A DNA stretch of 64,000 nt from Phaeosaccion multiseriatum (Eukaryota > Ochrophyta, other classes): the NCBI GenBank assembly GCA_965112735.1, contig OZ218962.1:2604001-2668000 (forward strand). The letters are read 5' to 3'. Each line of letters begins with the position of its first letter. Within the stretch, counting starts at the first letter, position 1. The position numbers and the translations under genes are program-made. The notes beneath the pieces were generated by a model. It had not been told where the DNA came from. It made no database searches and saw nothing but the letters and a program-made list of their open reading frames with translations. Positions 20,132 to 29,811 of the stretch are shown here, piece after piece.

Positions 20132-22201
20132 ATGAGTGATACCTGCGGAGCGCGGGCCTTGAGTACTGTGGCCAGCCTTTTCCCGACACACAAGGCTCTG
20201 TGGGGATTGTGCAAGGAGGTGGACAAGCTCACGTGCCGCACTCTGGTCCTTAGCGCCGACATGCCTGGTGATGTCAAGAGGCGCATGCTCAGCATGCTGG
20301 AGGAGCAGCAGCAGAAAGACGAGGAGAAGCATCATACTGCATCTTCGTCTTCTTGGTCGGGGACTAGGCCTGCTGCTGCTGCAGATCAGGATGCGCTCGA
20401 AAGGGGGGGGAAGCGGGCAAAGGGAAGGGCACAGCGCCAGCTGCCCGAGAGCTCACAGCGCAATGAGGCTGGGCCGGGAAAGGAGAGGCGCTCATTTTGC
20501 GTGACCGCCGTGCGTCTCGGCGCCCAGAGTAGACGCAGCCCTTCTGCCCCTGAAGAGGCTCTCGTTGTCAAAGTGTTGTCCATGTTGCCACGGTCGGTGA
20601 AGGGTGTGCTCTTCTCTGACACTATCAATCAGTCTGATGTGTTGTTGCCAAGCTCGCTGGAGGAGTTGACATTCGGGAGGTACTTTAAGAGACCCGTCGC
20701 TTTCCCTTCCTCGCTGACGAAGCTTACTTTTGCTGAGGGCTCGCGGTTCAATCAGCCTGATGTGATCCTACCGAGCTCGCTGGAGGAGGTGACTTTCGGG
20801 GAGTTCTTTAACAGACCCATCGCGTTCCCTCCCTCGCTGAGGAAGCTTACTTTCGACTGGAATTCGGCGTTCAATCAGCCGGATGTGATCCTGCCGAGCT
20901 CGCTGGAGGAGGTGAAGTTCGGGAGGGCCTTTAACAGACCCATTGCTTTCCCTCCCTCGCTGAGGAAGATTACGTTTGCTGAGAACTCGCGGTTCAATCA
21001 GCCTAATGTGATCCTGCCGAGCTCGCTGGAGGAGGTGACTTTCGGGTGGGACTTTAACAGACCCGTCGCGTTCCCTCCCTCGCTGAGGAAGCTTACTTTC
21101 CTCTCGAACTCGTTGTTCAATCAGCGTGATGTGATCCTGCCGAGCTCGCTGGAGGAGGTGAGATTCGGGAGGGACTTTAACAGACCCATCGCTTTCCCTC
21201 CCTCGCTGAGGAAGCTTACTTTCCTCTCGAACTCGTGGTTCAATCAGCGTGATGTGATCCTGCCGAGCTCGCTGGAGGAGGTGGCATTCGGGAAGGACTT
21301 TGACAGACCCATCGCTTTCCCTCCCTCGCTGAGGAAGCTTGCTTTCTGCTCGGAATCGGCGTTCAATCAGTCTGATGTGATCCTGCCGAGCTCGCTGGAG
21401 GAGGTGACACTCGGGTGGCGTTTCAACAGACGCATCGCTCTCCCTCCCTCGCTGAGGAAGCTTACTTTTGATGAGTTCTCGCGGTTCAATCAGCCTGATG
21501 TGATCCGGCCGAGCTCGCTGGAGGAGGTGACATTCGGGAGGGACTTTAACAGACCCGTCGCTTTCCCTCCCTCGCTGAGGAAGCTTACTTTTGCTGTGCA
21601 ATCGTGGTTCAATCAGCGTGATGTGATCCTGCCGAGCTCGCTGGAGGAGGTGACATTCGGGCGGCGCTTCAACAGACCCATCGCTTTCCCTCCCTCGCTG
21701 AGGAAGCTCACTTTCTGCTTGGGTTCGGCGTTCAATCAGCCTGATGTGTTGTTGCCGAGCTCGCTGGAGGAGGTGACATTCGGGCGGCGCTTCAACAGAC
21801 CCATCGCTTTCCCTCCCTCGCTGAGAAAGCTTACTTTCGACTTGGATTCGGCGTTCGATCAGCCCGATGTGTTGTTGCCGAGCTCGCTGGAGGAGGTGGC
21901 ATTCGGGAGGGCCTTTAACAGACCCATCGCTTTCCCTCCCTCGCTGAGGAAGCTTACCTTCGGCAGGTATTCGTGGTTCAGTCAGCAGTTGATTCTTCCT
22001 TGTAGTGTGGAGGAGGTGGTGATGGGGCCCGGCTTTAAGCAGCCCTTGCAGCTCCCTGCGTCTCTGCGGAGGCTGACGCTGGAATTTAGCTACACCTGCC
22101 CATTGACGGACCTGCCTGCTGGCCTCCAGTATCTCAAGGTTGGGAGGCAGTGCCCGCTGCCCGCAGATCTGCCGGAGGGGCTCCGCGTGGAGTACTTTTG
22201 A
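20132..22201 (+). CDS. FNIP-repeat (leucine-rich-like) protein 2
   Basis: Single exon, 689 residues from the Met at 20132 (MSDTCG). The frame extends to 20012, but the extra residues are a Lys-rich tract from an A-rich leader. The N-terminal module (residues ~5-60, LFPTHKALWGLCKEVDKLT, MLSMLEEQQQ) matches FNIP gene 1. Then come eleven ~41-residue units of the form LPSSLEEVTFGRDFNRPIAF-PPSLRKLTF-x5-FNQxDV, and a cap like that of gene 1 (YTCPLTDLPAGLQYLKVG, LPADLPEGLRVE). Units are far more uniform than in gene 1, down to the codon, suggesting recent tandem expansion or gene conversion. Function unknown; FNIP solenoids are presumed ligand or partner scaffolds. Confidence 0.87.
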   Translation: MSDTCGARALSTVASLFPTHKALWGLCKEVDKLTCRTLVLSADMPGDVKRRMLSMLEEQQQKDEEKHHTASSSSWSGTRPAAAADQDALERGGKRAKGRAQRQLPESSQRNEAGPGKERRSFCVTAVRLGAQSRRSPSAPEEALVVKVLSMLPRSVKGVLFSDTINQSDVLLPSSLEELTFGRYFKRPVAFPSSLTKLTFAEGSRFNQPDVILPSSLEEVTFGEFFNRPIAFPPSLRKLTFDWNSAFNQPDVILPSSLEEVKFGRAFNRPIAFPPSLRKITFAENSRFNQPNVILPSSLEEVTFGWDFNRPVAFPPSLRKLTFLSNSLFNQRDVILPSSLEEVRFGRDFNRPIAFPPSLRKLTFLSNSWFNQRDVILPSSLEEVAFGKDFDRPIAFPPSLRKLAFCSESAFNQSDVILPSSLEEVTLGWRFNRRIALPPSLRKLTFDEFSRFNQPDVIRPSSLEEVTFGRDFNRPVAFPPSLRKLTFAVQSWFNQRDVILPSSLEEVTFGRRFNRPIAFPPSLRKLTFCLGSAFNQPDVLLPSSLEEVTFGRRFNRPIAFPPSLRKLTFDLDSAFDQPDVLLPSSLEEVAFGRAFNRPIAFPPSLRKLTFGRYSWFSQQLILPCSVEEVVMGPGFKQPLQLPASLRRLTLEFSYTCPLTDLPAGLQYLKVGRQCPLPADLPEGLRVEYF
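20640..21990 (+). repeat. 11-copy, 123-bp coding tandem repeat
   Basis: Near-identical 123-bp units, each with GAGCTCGCTGGAGGAGGTG, encode the FNIP solenoid of gene 2. Variation is concentrated in the few bases just before the FNQ codons. Confidence 0.85.
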
Positions 22202-22753
22202 CACAGAAGCTGTCCCGTTTTCCCGAGCCTTGCGAAGGAATCAGAAGCGGGGCAGAGTTGCGAAGGAATCAGACGCGCTCTGCAAGCCAGGAGGAGGAGA
22301 GGAGGCCCCATCCAGGTGCGTGCCAAGAGAGGCTGGTGTGCGGAGTGGCGGGGTCTGTGTAGGTACAGTGTAGGCAGGAGCTTGGGCTTGCACTCGCTCG
22401 CTGTGGGCGGTGGTGGTTAGCGGAGTCGGAGTCAGGCCTGCTGAATACAACCCCCTTCCTCTGAACTGACTCATTTCGCTGTTGCTCTCCCTGCTTGTCT
22501 GCCGGTTAGGTGGGAAGAATGCGGCCAGTCTGCCACCGGAGAAGAGGGCAGAAGGGGTCGAGACTCCGAAGAGGAGGAGCGGGAGGTGGAGGAAGTGTCG
22601 ATCGATTCGCGGGGAAGGAAGGGGGCAGGGAGGCAGGGAGGAAGGAAGGAAGGCAGAAGGGAAGGAAGGAGAGAAGGAAGGAAGGAAGGAAGGAAGGAAG
22701 GAAGAAAGAATGGAAGGGCGCAGCGAGAGGAGGGCCGGTTCGGTGTCAGAGCA

Positions 22754-22790
<37 letters not shown>

Positions 22791-23309
22791 CGACGATGAT
22801 GATATGGCACGCCACTGAGAGGGGAGGCAGGCGCCACCGAAGCCTAGGCAATGAGGAGAAGGAGGAGGAGGAGGAGCAGAAGCGGTAGATGCAGCCCGCT
22901 ACAGGTATGAGTCCCTGCTCTCTGTGCGTCTCTCTCTCGTCGCCGGTCACTTTTGGCTCAGTTCGCTCACAGCAATCACCCTCGTTATTGGAATGCCATG
23001 ATTGGAAACGCTCCCCCCCCCCCCCTATTTTAGGAACGACTCGCCCTTCTAGTGGGGGAGACGGCGAAGGCCCTACTCGACGTGTCAAGGCTTGGTGTGG
23101 AGCCGCCAGACAAGGTCAGCGGTGTAGACACGCGGGGCTGAGGGCAGGCGGGCGGGCACGACAGGGTAGGAGTGTATGGGGAGGTGAGGGGAGGGCAGGG
23201 CAGAATAGAGGTGTATGGGCAGGACAGGGTAGATGTGTATGGGCAGGGCAGGGTGGAGGTGTATGGGCAGGGCAGGCAGGGCTGCAGGGACTGGGTGCAG
23301 GGATTCAAG
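22202..23309. other. Gene-poor stretch with microsatellites and one orphan exon-like segment
   Basis: No complete gene. 22638-22705 is a GGAA array; 22754-22804 is a (GAT)n array. A short segment (23039-23119) after TATTTTAG reads LALLVGETAKALLDVSRLG and ends at AAG|GTCAGC, looking like an internal exon with no partners I can identify. 23165-23290 is a minisatellite of TGTATGGGCAGGGCAGGG-like units directly in front of the truncated ankyrin copy. Confidence 0.4.
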
Positions 23310-24392
23310 ATGGTCTACCTCCTGGTGGAGGCTGGAGCCGCCGTTGATGCCCTCACCGATGATGGTGAGAGCCCTTTGGTGTCGTGTATGCGGCCTGGAG
23401 AAGGGAAGATGGATGAGGCGTTGGGCAGTTTTAGTTCATCACCGGGAGAATGGGAGGCGCGTGAGCAGGTGGCTCGATTCCTGCTGAAGATGGGCGCTAC
23501 TGTTGACGAGAAGGTGGTGAAAGTGGCAGGAGAGGTAGGCTTCGGTGGTGTCCTTGCCTCATTCTTCCGAAAAGGAATTGTGGAGCACAACGCTGTCAAA
23601 GATAGGCTGGACACCATCGCTGACCACTTCTCGTCCGTGTCGACTGGCACTGAGAATGACACAAGCGATGCTGCAGTGCGGGTTCGACTGGTGAGTAAGC
23701 ACAGTGGCGAGAAGGGAGAGAAGCAGTACGTCTTGAGTGTCCCGTTGGTGGAGCAGCTGATGGAGAAGGTGAGGGATAGGGGAAGGGGCGGAGGGGAGAA
23801 AGAGAGAGCAGATAAATCCTTGGGTAGGGCATCAGCGGCAGGCATTCTCCCCAATATGCTTGACCCGAGGAAGCATGGCTACAAGGGCGGGGAGAAGAGC
23901 AAGGGCAAGAGCAAGGGAAAGAGCAAGGGCAAGAGGGAAATCAGCAGCGTGGAGCTGGAGTATGATGGTGTGGACTTTACCGAGGAGGGCTTTGAGGCTG
24001 TGGTGAAGTTCGTGACCACAGGCAGTGTGGAGAAACTGCTGACGAGGCAAACGGGGGCGGTAACGGCGAGAAAGAGGAGGGGGGGGAGCAGCAGCAGCCA
24101 CCGCAGTAGCAAAGGCCGTATCTCTGGAGCGGGTGGAGGCAGCGCAGAAGGCGGACTTGGAGCAGAGGGGAAGGCGGGGGAGGGGAAGCAGAGGCTTCCA
24201 GCTTTGTTCGACGAGACGAGAGCGAAGCAGGCTCTGCAGGCAGCGGAATTTTTCTCCTTAGAGGGCATGGCGAGGGAGGTAAAGACGCTGATGGGCGAGT
24301 ACGGGTTTCAGCTGGAGGGGGGGGGGGATGGAGAGAGGGAGGATAGTGTCTCTGAGCAGCCGTCGCGAAAGCGAAGAAGAAGTGAACGATAG
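23310..24392 (+). pseudogene. Ankyrin-BTB gene, copy 1 (5'-truncated)
   Basis: From MVYLLVEAG onward the frame matches the 3' half of the complete copy at 27393-29495: the last ankyrin repeat (DALTDDGESPLVSCMRP), the linker (VARFLLKMGA, FGGVLASFFRKGI), and the BTB-like part (EKQYVLSVPLVEQLMEKV, VELEYDGVDFTEEGFEAVV, KQALQAAEFFSLEGMAREV). All upstream ankyrin repeats are missing and are replaced by a GT/GGGCA minisatellite that keeps the frame open back to 23172. The retained part has no stops, so a short protein is possible, but the start is unclear. This copy and the 600 bases after it form one arm of an inverted duplication with 40490-42115. Confidence 0.7.
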
Positions 24393-25095
24393 CCTCAGAG
24401 TCTGCTTCTTGACCTTCCCATTGAGGAAGTAGAGGTGGAGGAGGCAGACTTCTGAGGTGCGAGAAAAAACTGGAAACCTATAATGTCGCAATTTCTACAA
24501 TTGGACCGTGGCCAGCCTCCAGCGGCCCCTCATACCACTGCGCCCTCCCTCCCCCCTCGCTTCCCGGTGGGGCTCTGGAAGCAGCGTGCCCCCTCCCTGA
24601 CCATCGACCATATGACCCTACCTCCCGCAGCCGGCGGCCGTGCCAAAGCAATGCATGCCCCGTACAGCGTGCCTCAGCCACAGCCTCTCCTCTCCTCTCC
24701 TCTCCTCTCCGGCCGCTCGCTTTGAGTGGCGTACGCTGCGGCCTTGCGCCTGGGGTGTGCTGCGGGCACATGTGCTTGGAGTGTACACACACAAGCTCCA
24801 CCAAGAGAACCTTCCCACACACGCACGCACGCACACACACACACATGTACTACTGCTCCCCTGCCCCTGCTGCTGCTACGTTTCCCCCTCTCTAGCCAGC
24901 AGCATCCCCGCCACCAGTCCTCAAGCCTGTCGCAGCTATATCCTCAAGCCCTTCGCAGCTACAGAGAAGCGGCCGCTCTCTTCCACAAGGCCGGCAAGAG
25001 AAGAGACACCCCCCCCCCTCAACATAGTGCATCGCAGGTCACAAGCGTTCGGCTCTCACGAAATTGGGGGAGGGCTCTCTTCCTAAACCCCCATG
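23310..25095 (+). repeat. Inverted duplication, arm 1
   Basis: Truncated ankyrin gene plus ~600 downstream bases (from ATGTCGCAATTTCTACAATT at 24483) that recur almost unchanged, in inverse orientation, at 40490-42115. Arm 1 has an extra ~64 bases around 24413-24476. Confidence 0.85.
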
Positions 25096-25198
25096 TCCAC
25101 CTCTCTCTTCTCTCCTTCATACAAGAAGATAAGTACAATGTACACTCAATCAAACATACATGATCTGTCCTCACCATCCCCCCCCTGCGCTGAGACAA

Positions 25199-27318
25199 TC
25201 AGACCCCTTCGTCCCTTGCGAGCAGACGGTGGATAGCGTGCAACGAGAGGGCGAAGGTGTCGCTCCCCATCCCGGACACACTCGGGAGCTTCTGCAGCTG
25301 CGAAAGACTCCCTGCCGCCGCCGCTGGTCTGTTGTCACTCCATCTGTAAGCCGGGCTCGCTGGGGAGGCTCGTCCATAGACTGCTGCCACTCGTCCATCA
25401 AAACCCCCTCCCAACTTGAATGCTGGGTCCTCTATTTCAACTCCTCCTCCTCCTGCTGCTCCTCCTCCTCCTGGTGCTCCTGCTCTTGCTCCTCCTCCTC
25501 CTCCTCCTCCTCCTCCTCCTCCTCCTCCTCCTCCTCCTCTTCCTCCTCCTCCTCCTCCTCCTCCTCCTCCTCCTCCTCCTCCTCCTCCTCCTCCTCCTGC
25601 TGCTGCTGCTGCTGGTGCCGCTGCTGCTGCCTCTCCTCCTCGTGTTACTGCGTCGGCTTCTCGGCCTCCTCCTGGCGCTACTGCGGCGGCCTCTCTTCCC
25701 ATGTCTCCCCTTCCCTGGGCAGCAGCGAGTAGAGGGCTCAGGAGAGGAGGCAAAGGGTCCATTATCACCACGGGAACATCGAGGTACCCAAGCGCGTAGA
25801 GCAGAGGCTTGCTCGAGTAGAACCCCGCGAGATTCACCACCACCGCATCGTAGTCGAGCTGTGGGCACGCCATGAGTGTGTTTGTGCGCGACGGATGTAT
25901 GTGTGTGTTTGTGTGTGTGTGTGATGCCCGACGGCGAAGGGAGAAGGAGAGATGAGGAGAGAGCCAGAGGCCCAAGCACAAGGCCTGAGTTACCACCCCG
26001 TCTCCTTCTACCTCCCTCCCTACCTCCTTCCCATCTACCCTCCCACCCTCCATCTCTCCGCCTCTCCCTCCTTCCCTCCCTCCCTCCCTCCCTCCCTCCC
26101 TCCCTCCCACTCCCCCACTCACGTTGGTCAAGGCATCAAGCAACTCGTCCTCGCGGTTGCTGCTCACAATGGTGGCGTCAAGGGCCAGCTCCTGAGCAGT
26201 GCTTAGAATGAGACGCTCTACTTGTTCTCTCGAGCAGCTGTGCGGAGTCCGCCGATTGTATCCCGTCAGTCGACCTGCAAGGAAGCTGTCCGTTGTTGTG
26301 GGAGAAGCGGGCAGGGGGGTCGAGGAACGGGTGGGAAGGGTCCCTTTGAGAACGTAGCAAGGAGAGTGAGAGAAGTGATGAGCTACGGAGAGCCAAGTAG
26401 AGACTTCGCATCGAAGGCAGGCAGAGTTTGGGTACAAAAAACAGAAGTCCTGTCTTTACCACTTGCTCTCGCGTCTCTGCCACTCCAACTCGAACTGCAT
26501 ACTTCACCCCTTCAAACATGGACACAAACAACCCATGAGCATACAAGTACACGCACGCACACTCATACAGACCTGCCAGCTCCGTTCAGACAAAGAACAC
26601 GACGCTGCTTCTGAGAAGAAAAAGACGGAGCAGGATGAGAGAGGGGGGGGGTGGACGCTCCCTCCAGCGCGGTTTCGGTGGTCTCCATAGGCGTCCACCG
26701 GTGGCCTGTTTCGCCACTACCCCCAACTGCTTCATTTCCCGCTTCCCACAGTCTCCCCGAGGCTTCGTGGCCTCCCTCTGCTCTAGAGTGGCGATGATTG
26801 TAGTCTGCCAGCGCTTTTGTCCAATCCACTCCTTTCGAAGAGCCTTCCGTTCCTTGCGCTCCTCCTGCTCCCCCCCCCCCTGCTCCGTCCGCCGAGTAGC
26901 TTTCATGCAGTCTCTCAGTAGCTTCATCAGGGTCTCTTCCCAAAGGCCCAACAAACGCCTCGACTTCTGCGTTCAGTTCCGCGAGGTCTTCGTCGCTAAT
27001 GACCTCACACCTCCCTCTCTCCCCTTTCCCTTCTCTTCTTATACCTCCCGAGGTACCTTTGCCTCCTCCTCCAGCTCCTACGCGTCCTCCCACCACGGTC
27101 CTCTGTGAGCCCTGGCCCAGACTCCAAAAAGAGGGAGAGGAAGGTGCGCCTCTACAACGCCTTGCTGGTTTACGGCGACCACAGGCACAGCCTCCAAGAG
27201 AAGAGACCCGAGGACGCATATGGCCTACCCTTTGAAGCATTTTGGGGCTTGATCCTGCTTGAATGCAATGTAATGCAGCCAAGCCATATGCAAGACCTCG
27301 GCATCCAGGGCCATTCAC
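25199..27318 (-). CDS. Type II 3-dehydroquinase (AroQ)-like protein, divergent, 3 exons
   Basis: Exons 27318-26573 (start uncertain), 26285-26123 and 25858-25199 join in phase, up to 522 residues. The core matches the AroQ fold: RRVLCLNGAG (beta-1), a loop with GRLTGYNRR, SREQVERLILSTAQELALDA, TIVSSNREDELLDALTN (usual SNHEGEL), LDYDAVVVNLAGFYSSKPLL (usual NPGAYTHTS) and DVPVVIMDP (usual VEVHLSN). The two histidines of the active-site motifs are absent, so dehydratase activity is doubtful. After VVIMDP a ~100-residue insert rich in Ala and Gly (about 45 Gly from a CTC array) precedes a tail ending FALSLHAIHRLLA. The N-terminal ~240 residues are of no recognised family. Family assignment is moderate; function may be non-catalytic. 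Confidence 0.6.
25437..25610 (-). repeat. (CTC)n/(GGA)n coding microsatellite
   Basis: About 170 bases of CTC units, read as poly-Gly in the dehydroquinase-like protein. Confidence 0.85.
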
Positions 27319-27392
27319 AAATGGGGTATGATTTGAATCTGTGGAATCTTTATCTTTTAAACAGCAGCAGCAGCAGCAGCAGCAGCGAGAGG

Positions 27393-29495
27393 ATGTCTTG
27401 TAGGCGAAGGAGGATTGGAAGAAAGGTGCAAACGTGGTATGAGAAGAGAACTGAGCAGGAAGCTTCGGGCTGGGGCAGCAGCAAGGAAGACCTCCTGCTC
27501 TTGCTCAAGGCCGTCCTCTGCACGGTCGATGTCCAGAAGCTAAAGACGAACGGATATGGTCCGCTGCACTACCTCGCCGATGCTGAGAAGAGCAAGGAGG
27601 CACGCTGCTCGGAGGTGAAGGGTACGAGGATGCTGGAGGCTGTCAAGCTCCTGAAGGAGTGCGGTCTAAACCTTGACACCAAACGAAGCATGTATTGCCC
27701 TGGCGAGACTGCTCTCCACGAAGCTGCATGGATGGGGAACTTTGACTTGGTGAAGGGACTAGTGGAGGCGGGTGCGAATGTCAACATCAAGAGTGATGCC
27801 GGACGGACACCTCTAACCCTTGCGGCTCTGGCCGGCCAGCCCATGATAGTCTGGTACTTGTTGAAGCATGGAGCCAAATGGGAGGAAAGCTACGCCTTGC
27901 ATTGGGCTGCTACTTATGGAAGGCCTGTGTGTGTGAAGATGCTGCTGAAGGCTGGGGCCAACCTTTCTGAGAAGGATGAGGATGGTGACATGCCCGCCCA
28001 GTGCTGCTTCAAAGGGAAAGGGACGGGCGAGGGGGAAGAAGGCTCACCAACCGAGCGGGCCGAGGCTCTGTCGATGTTGCTCAAGAAAGGCGCAGATGTG
28101 CAGGTGAAGGACGAAGATGGCAACACTCTTCTGCACCTTGCCGTGTCACACGGAAATGAGCATTGCATCCCCATTCTTGTGGGTAGAGGGCTGCAGGTCG
28201 ATGCAACGAACGGGACTTTGAACACCCCGCTCCACTTGGCCTCTAACAATGGACACTTGGGATGTGTGAGGGAGCTCATTCGCCGCGGTGCACCTCTTGA
28301 TGCTGTGAACTCATATGGCAGCACTCCCCTCCTGCTCGCTGTCGGCAAAAGCCACGTGAAGGTTGTCACCGAGCTGATCGACGCGGATGCCTCTGTTCAC
28401 ATCAAGGACAAGAATTCGATCACCGCACTACATATCGCGGCCGCCCTGGGCAGCATGGAGCTGGTGTACCCCCTGGTGGAGGCTGACGCTTCGGTCGATG
28501 CCCTCACCGATGATGGCGAGAGTCCTTTGGTATCGTGCATGCGGCCATCTCAAGGCAAAGTGTCGGAGAAACTGGAGACTTGGGAAATATCACCGGGAGA
28601 AAGGGAGGCGCGTGGGCAGGTGGCTCGGTTCCTGCTGAAGATGGGCGCTGCTGTTGACGAAAGGACCATCGCTGTGGCAGGAGAGGCAGGCTTCGGTGGT
28701 GTCCTTGCCTCATTCTTCCGAACAGGAATAGAGCAGCGTGATGCTGTTACAGACAGGCTGGACACCATCGCTGACCACTTCTCGTCCGTCTCGACTGGCA
28801 CTGAGAACGACACGAGTGATGCTGCAGTACGGGTTCGACTGATGAATAAGCACAGTGGCGAGAAGGGAGAGAAGCAGTACGTCTTGAGTATCCCGTTGGT
28901 GGAGCAGCTGATGGAGAAGGTGAGGGATAGGGGAAGGGGCGGAGGGGGGAAAGAGAGAGCAGGTAAGTCATTGGACAGGGCATCAGCGGCAGGCATTCTC
29001 CCCAATATGCTTAACCCGAGGAAGCATGGCTACAAGGGCGGGGAGAAGAGCAAGGGAAAGGACGAGGGAAAGAGCCAGGGCAAGAAGGAAATCAAAAGCG
29101 TGGAGCTGGAGTACGATGGTGTGGACTTTACCGAGGGGGGCTTCGAGGCTGTGGTGAAGTTTGTGACTACAGGCAGTGTGGAGAAGCGGTTGACGAGGCG
29201 AAAAGGAGAGATAGTCACAGAGGGGGGCGGGAGCAGCAGCGCTCACAGGAGTAGCAGCAGCACGGGAGGAGCAGGGGCGGCGAGTAGCACAGGCACGAAG
29301 AAGAGGGAGCGCGTGAAGCTTTTCGACGACGTTAGAGCGAAGCAGGCTCTGCAGGCAGCGGAATTTTTCTGCTTGGAGGGCATGGCGAGGGAGGTAAAGA
29401 CGCTGATGGGCGAGTACGGCTTCGATCTGGCGCAGAACGAGAACGGGAGGGAGGCACAACAGCCATCCCAGAAGAGGACGAGGACTGGCTGCTGA
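27393..29495 (+). CDS. Ankyrin repeat-BTB protein, copy 2 (complete)
   Basis: 700 residues from MSCRRRRIGRKV at 27393, the Met that aligns with the start of copy 3; the frame is open upstream only through a CAG run. Residues ~95-370 hold about eight ankyrin repeats (e.g. GETALHEAAWMGNFDLVKGL, NTPLHLASNNGHLGCVRELI, ITALHIAAALGSMELVYPLV). The C-terminal ~300 residues contain a BTB/POZ-like domain interrupted by Lys/Gly-rich and Ser-rich loops (VRVRLMNKHSGEKGEKQYVL, VELEYDGVDFTEGGFEAVV, ALQAAEFFCLEGMAREVKTL). Proteins with this pairing often act as adaptors, for instance for cullin-3 ligases; that role is inferred. Unlike copies 1 and 3, its downstream sequence is not duplicated. Confidence 0.85.
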   Translation: MSCRRRRIGRKVQTWYEKRTEQEASGWGSSKEDLLLLLKAVLCTVDVQKLKTNGYGPLHYLADAEKSKEARCSEVKGTRMLEAVKLLKECGLNLDTKRSMYCPGETALHEAAWMGNFDLVKGLVEAGANVNIKSDAGRTPLTLAALAGQPMIVWYLLKHGAKWEESYALHWAATYGRPVCVKMLLKAGANLSEKDEDGDMPAQCCFKGKGTGEGEEGSPTERAEALSMLLKKGADVQVKDEDGNTLLHLAVSHGNEHCIPILVGRGLQVDATNGTLNTPLHLASNNGHLGCVRELIRRGAPLDAVNSYGSTPLLLAVGKSHVKVVTELIDADASVHIKDKNSITALHIAAALGSMELVYPLVEADASVDALTDDGESPLVSCMRPSQGKVSEKLETWEISPGEREARGQVARFLLKMGAAVDERTIAVAGEAGFGGVLASFFRTGIEQRDAVTDRLDTIADHFSSVSTGTENDTSDAAVRVRLMNKHSGEKGEKQYVLSIPLVEQLMEKVRDRGRGGGGKERAGKSLDRASAAGILPNMLNPRKHGYKGGEKSKGKDEGKSQGKKEIKSVELEYDGVDFTEGGFEAVVKFVTTGSVEKRLTRRKGEIVTEGGGSSSAHRSSSSTGGAGAASSTGTKKRERVKLFDDVRAKQALQAAEFFCLEGMAREVKTLMGEYGFDLAQNENGREAQQPSQKRTRTGC

Positions 29496-29811
29496 CTGAG
29501 AGCGTGGCCAAAGCAGCAGTTGCAGCATTGTCTTTTACCACAGATACTCTCGCTTGATCACGCCCGTTAAGTACTTTTTATTTGTCAATTAATTGTTTCA
29601 CAAAGAGAAAACAACGCCCCGCTCTATGTCTTGTCTCTTCTACTTCCGCGAAGCGCAGCAGAGACTTGTCGTATGTGATGTTATGTACATGTGCTTCGAA
29701 ACACTGTGCGTGTTGTAGAAGGGGGGGGGGGCAGCGCGGGCGATGGCACCACTCATTTGATACGCACTGCTACTGCCCTTGCTGCTGTTGCTGCTGCTAC
29801 TGCTGCTGTTG
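29496..29811. other. Convergent intergenic region
   Basis: 316 bases between the stops of the ankyrin gene and the SIN1-like gene, with a G12 run near 29719-29730 and a GCT/GTT-rich stretch. Nothing else seen. Confidence 0.5.

Noticed and set aside
20768-22204. 478-residue minus-strand frame with repeated units
   Set aside because: Mirror of the 123-bp coding repeat of FNIP gene 2; repeat periodicity that is a multiple of three keeps it open by chance.
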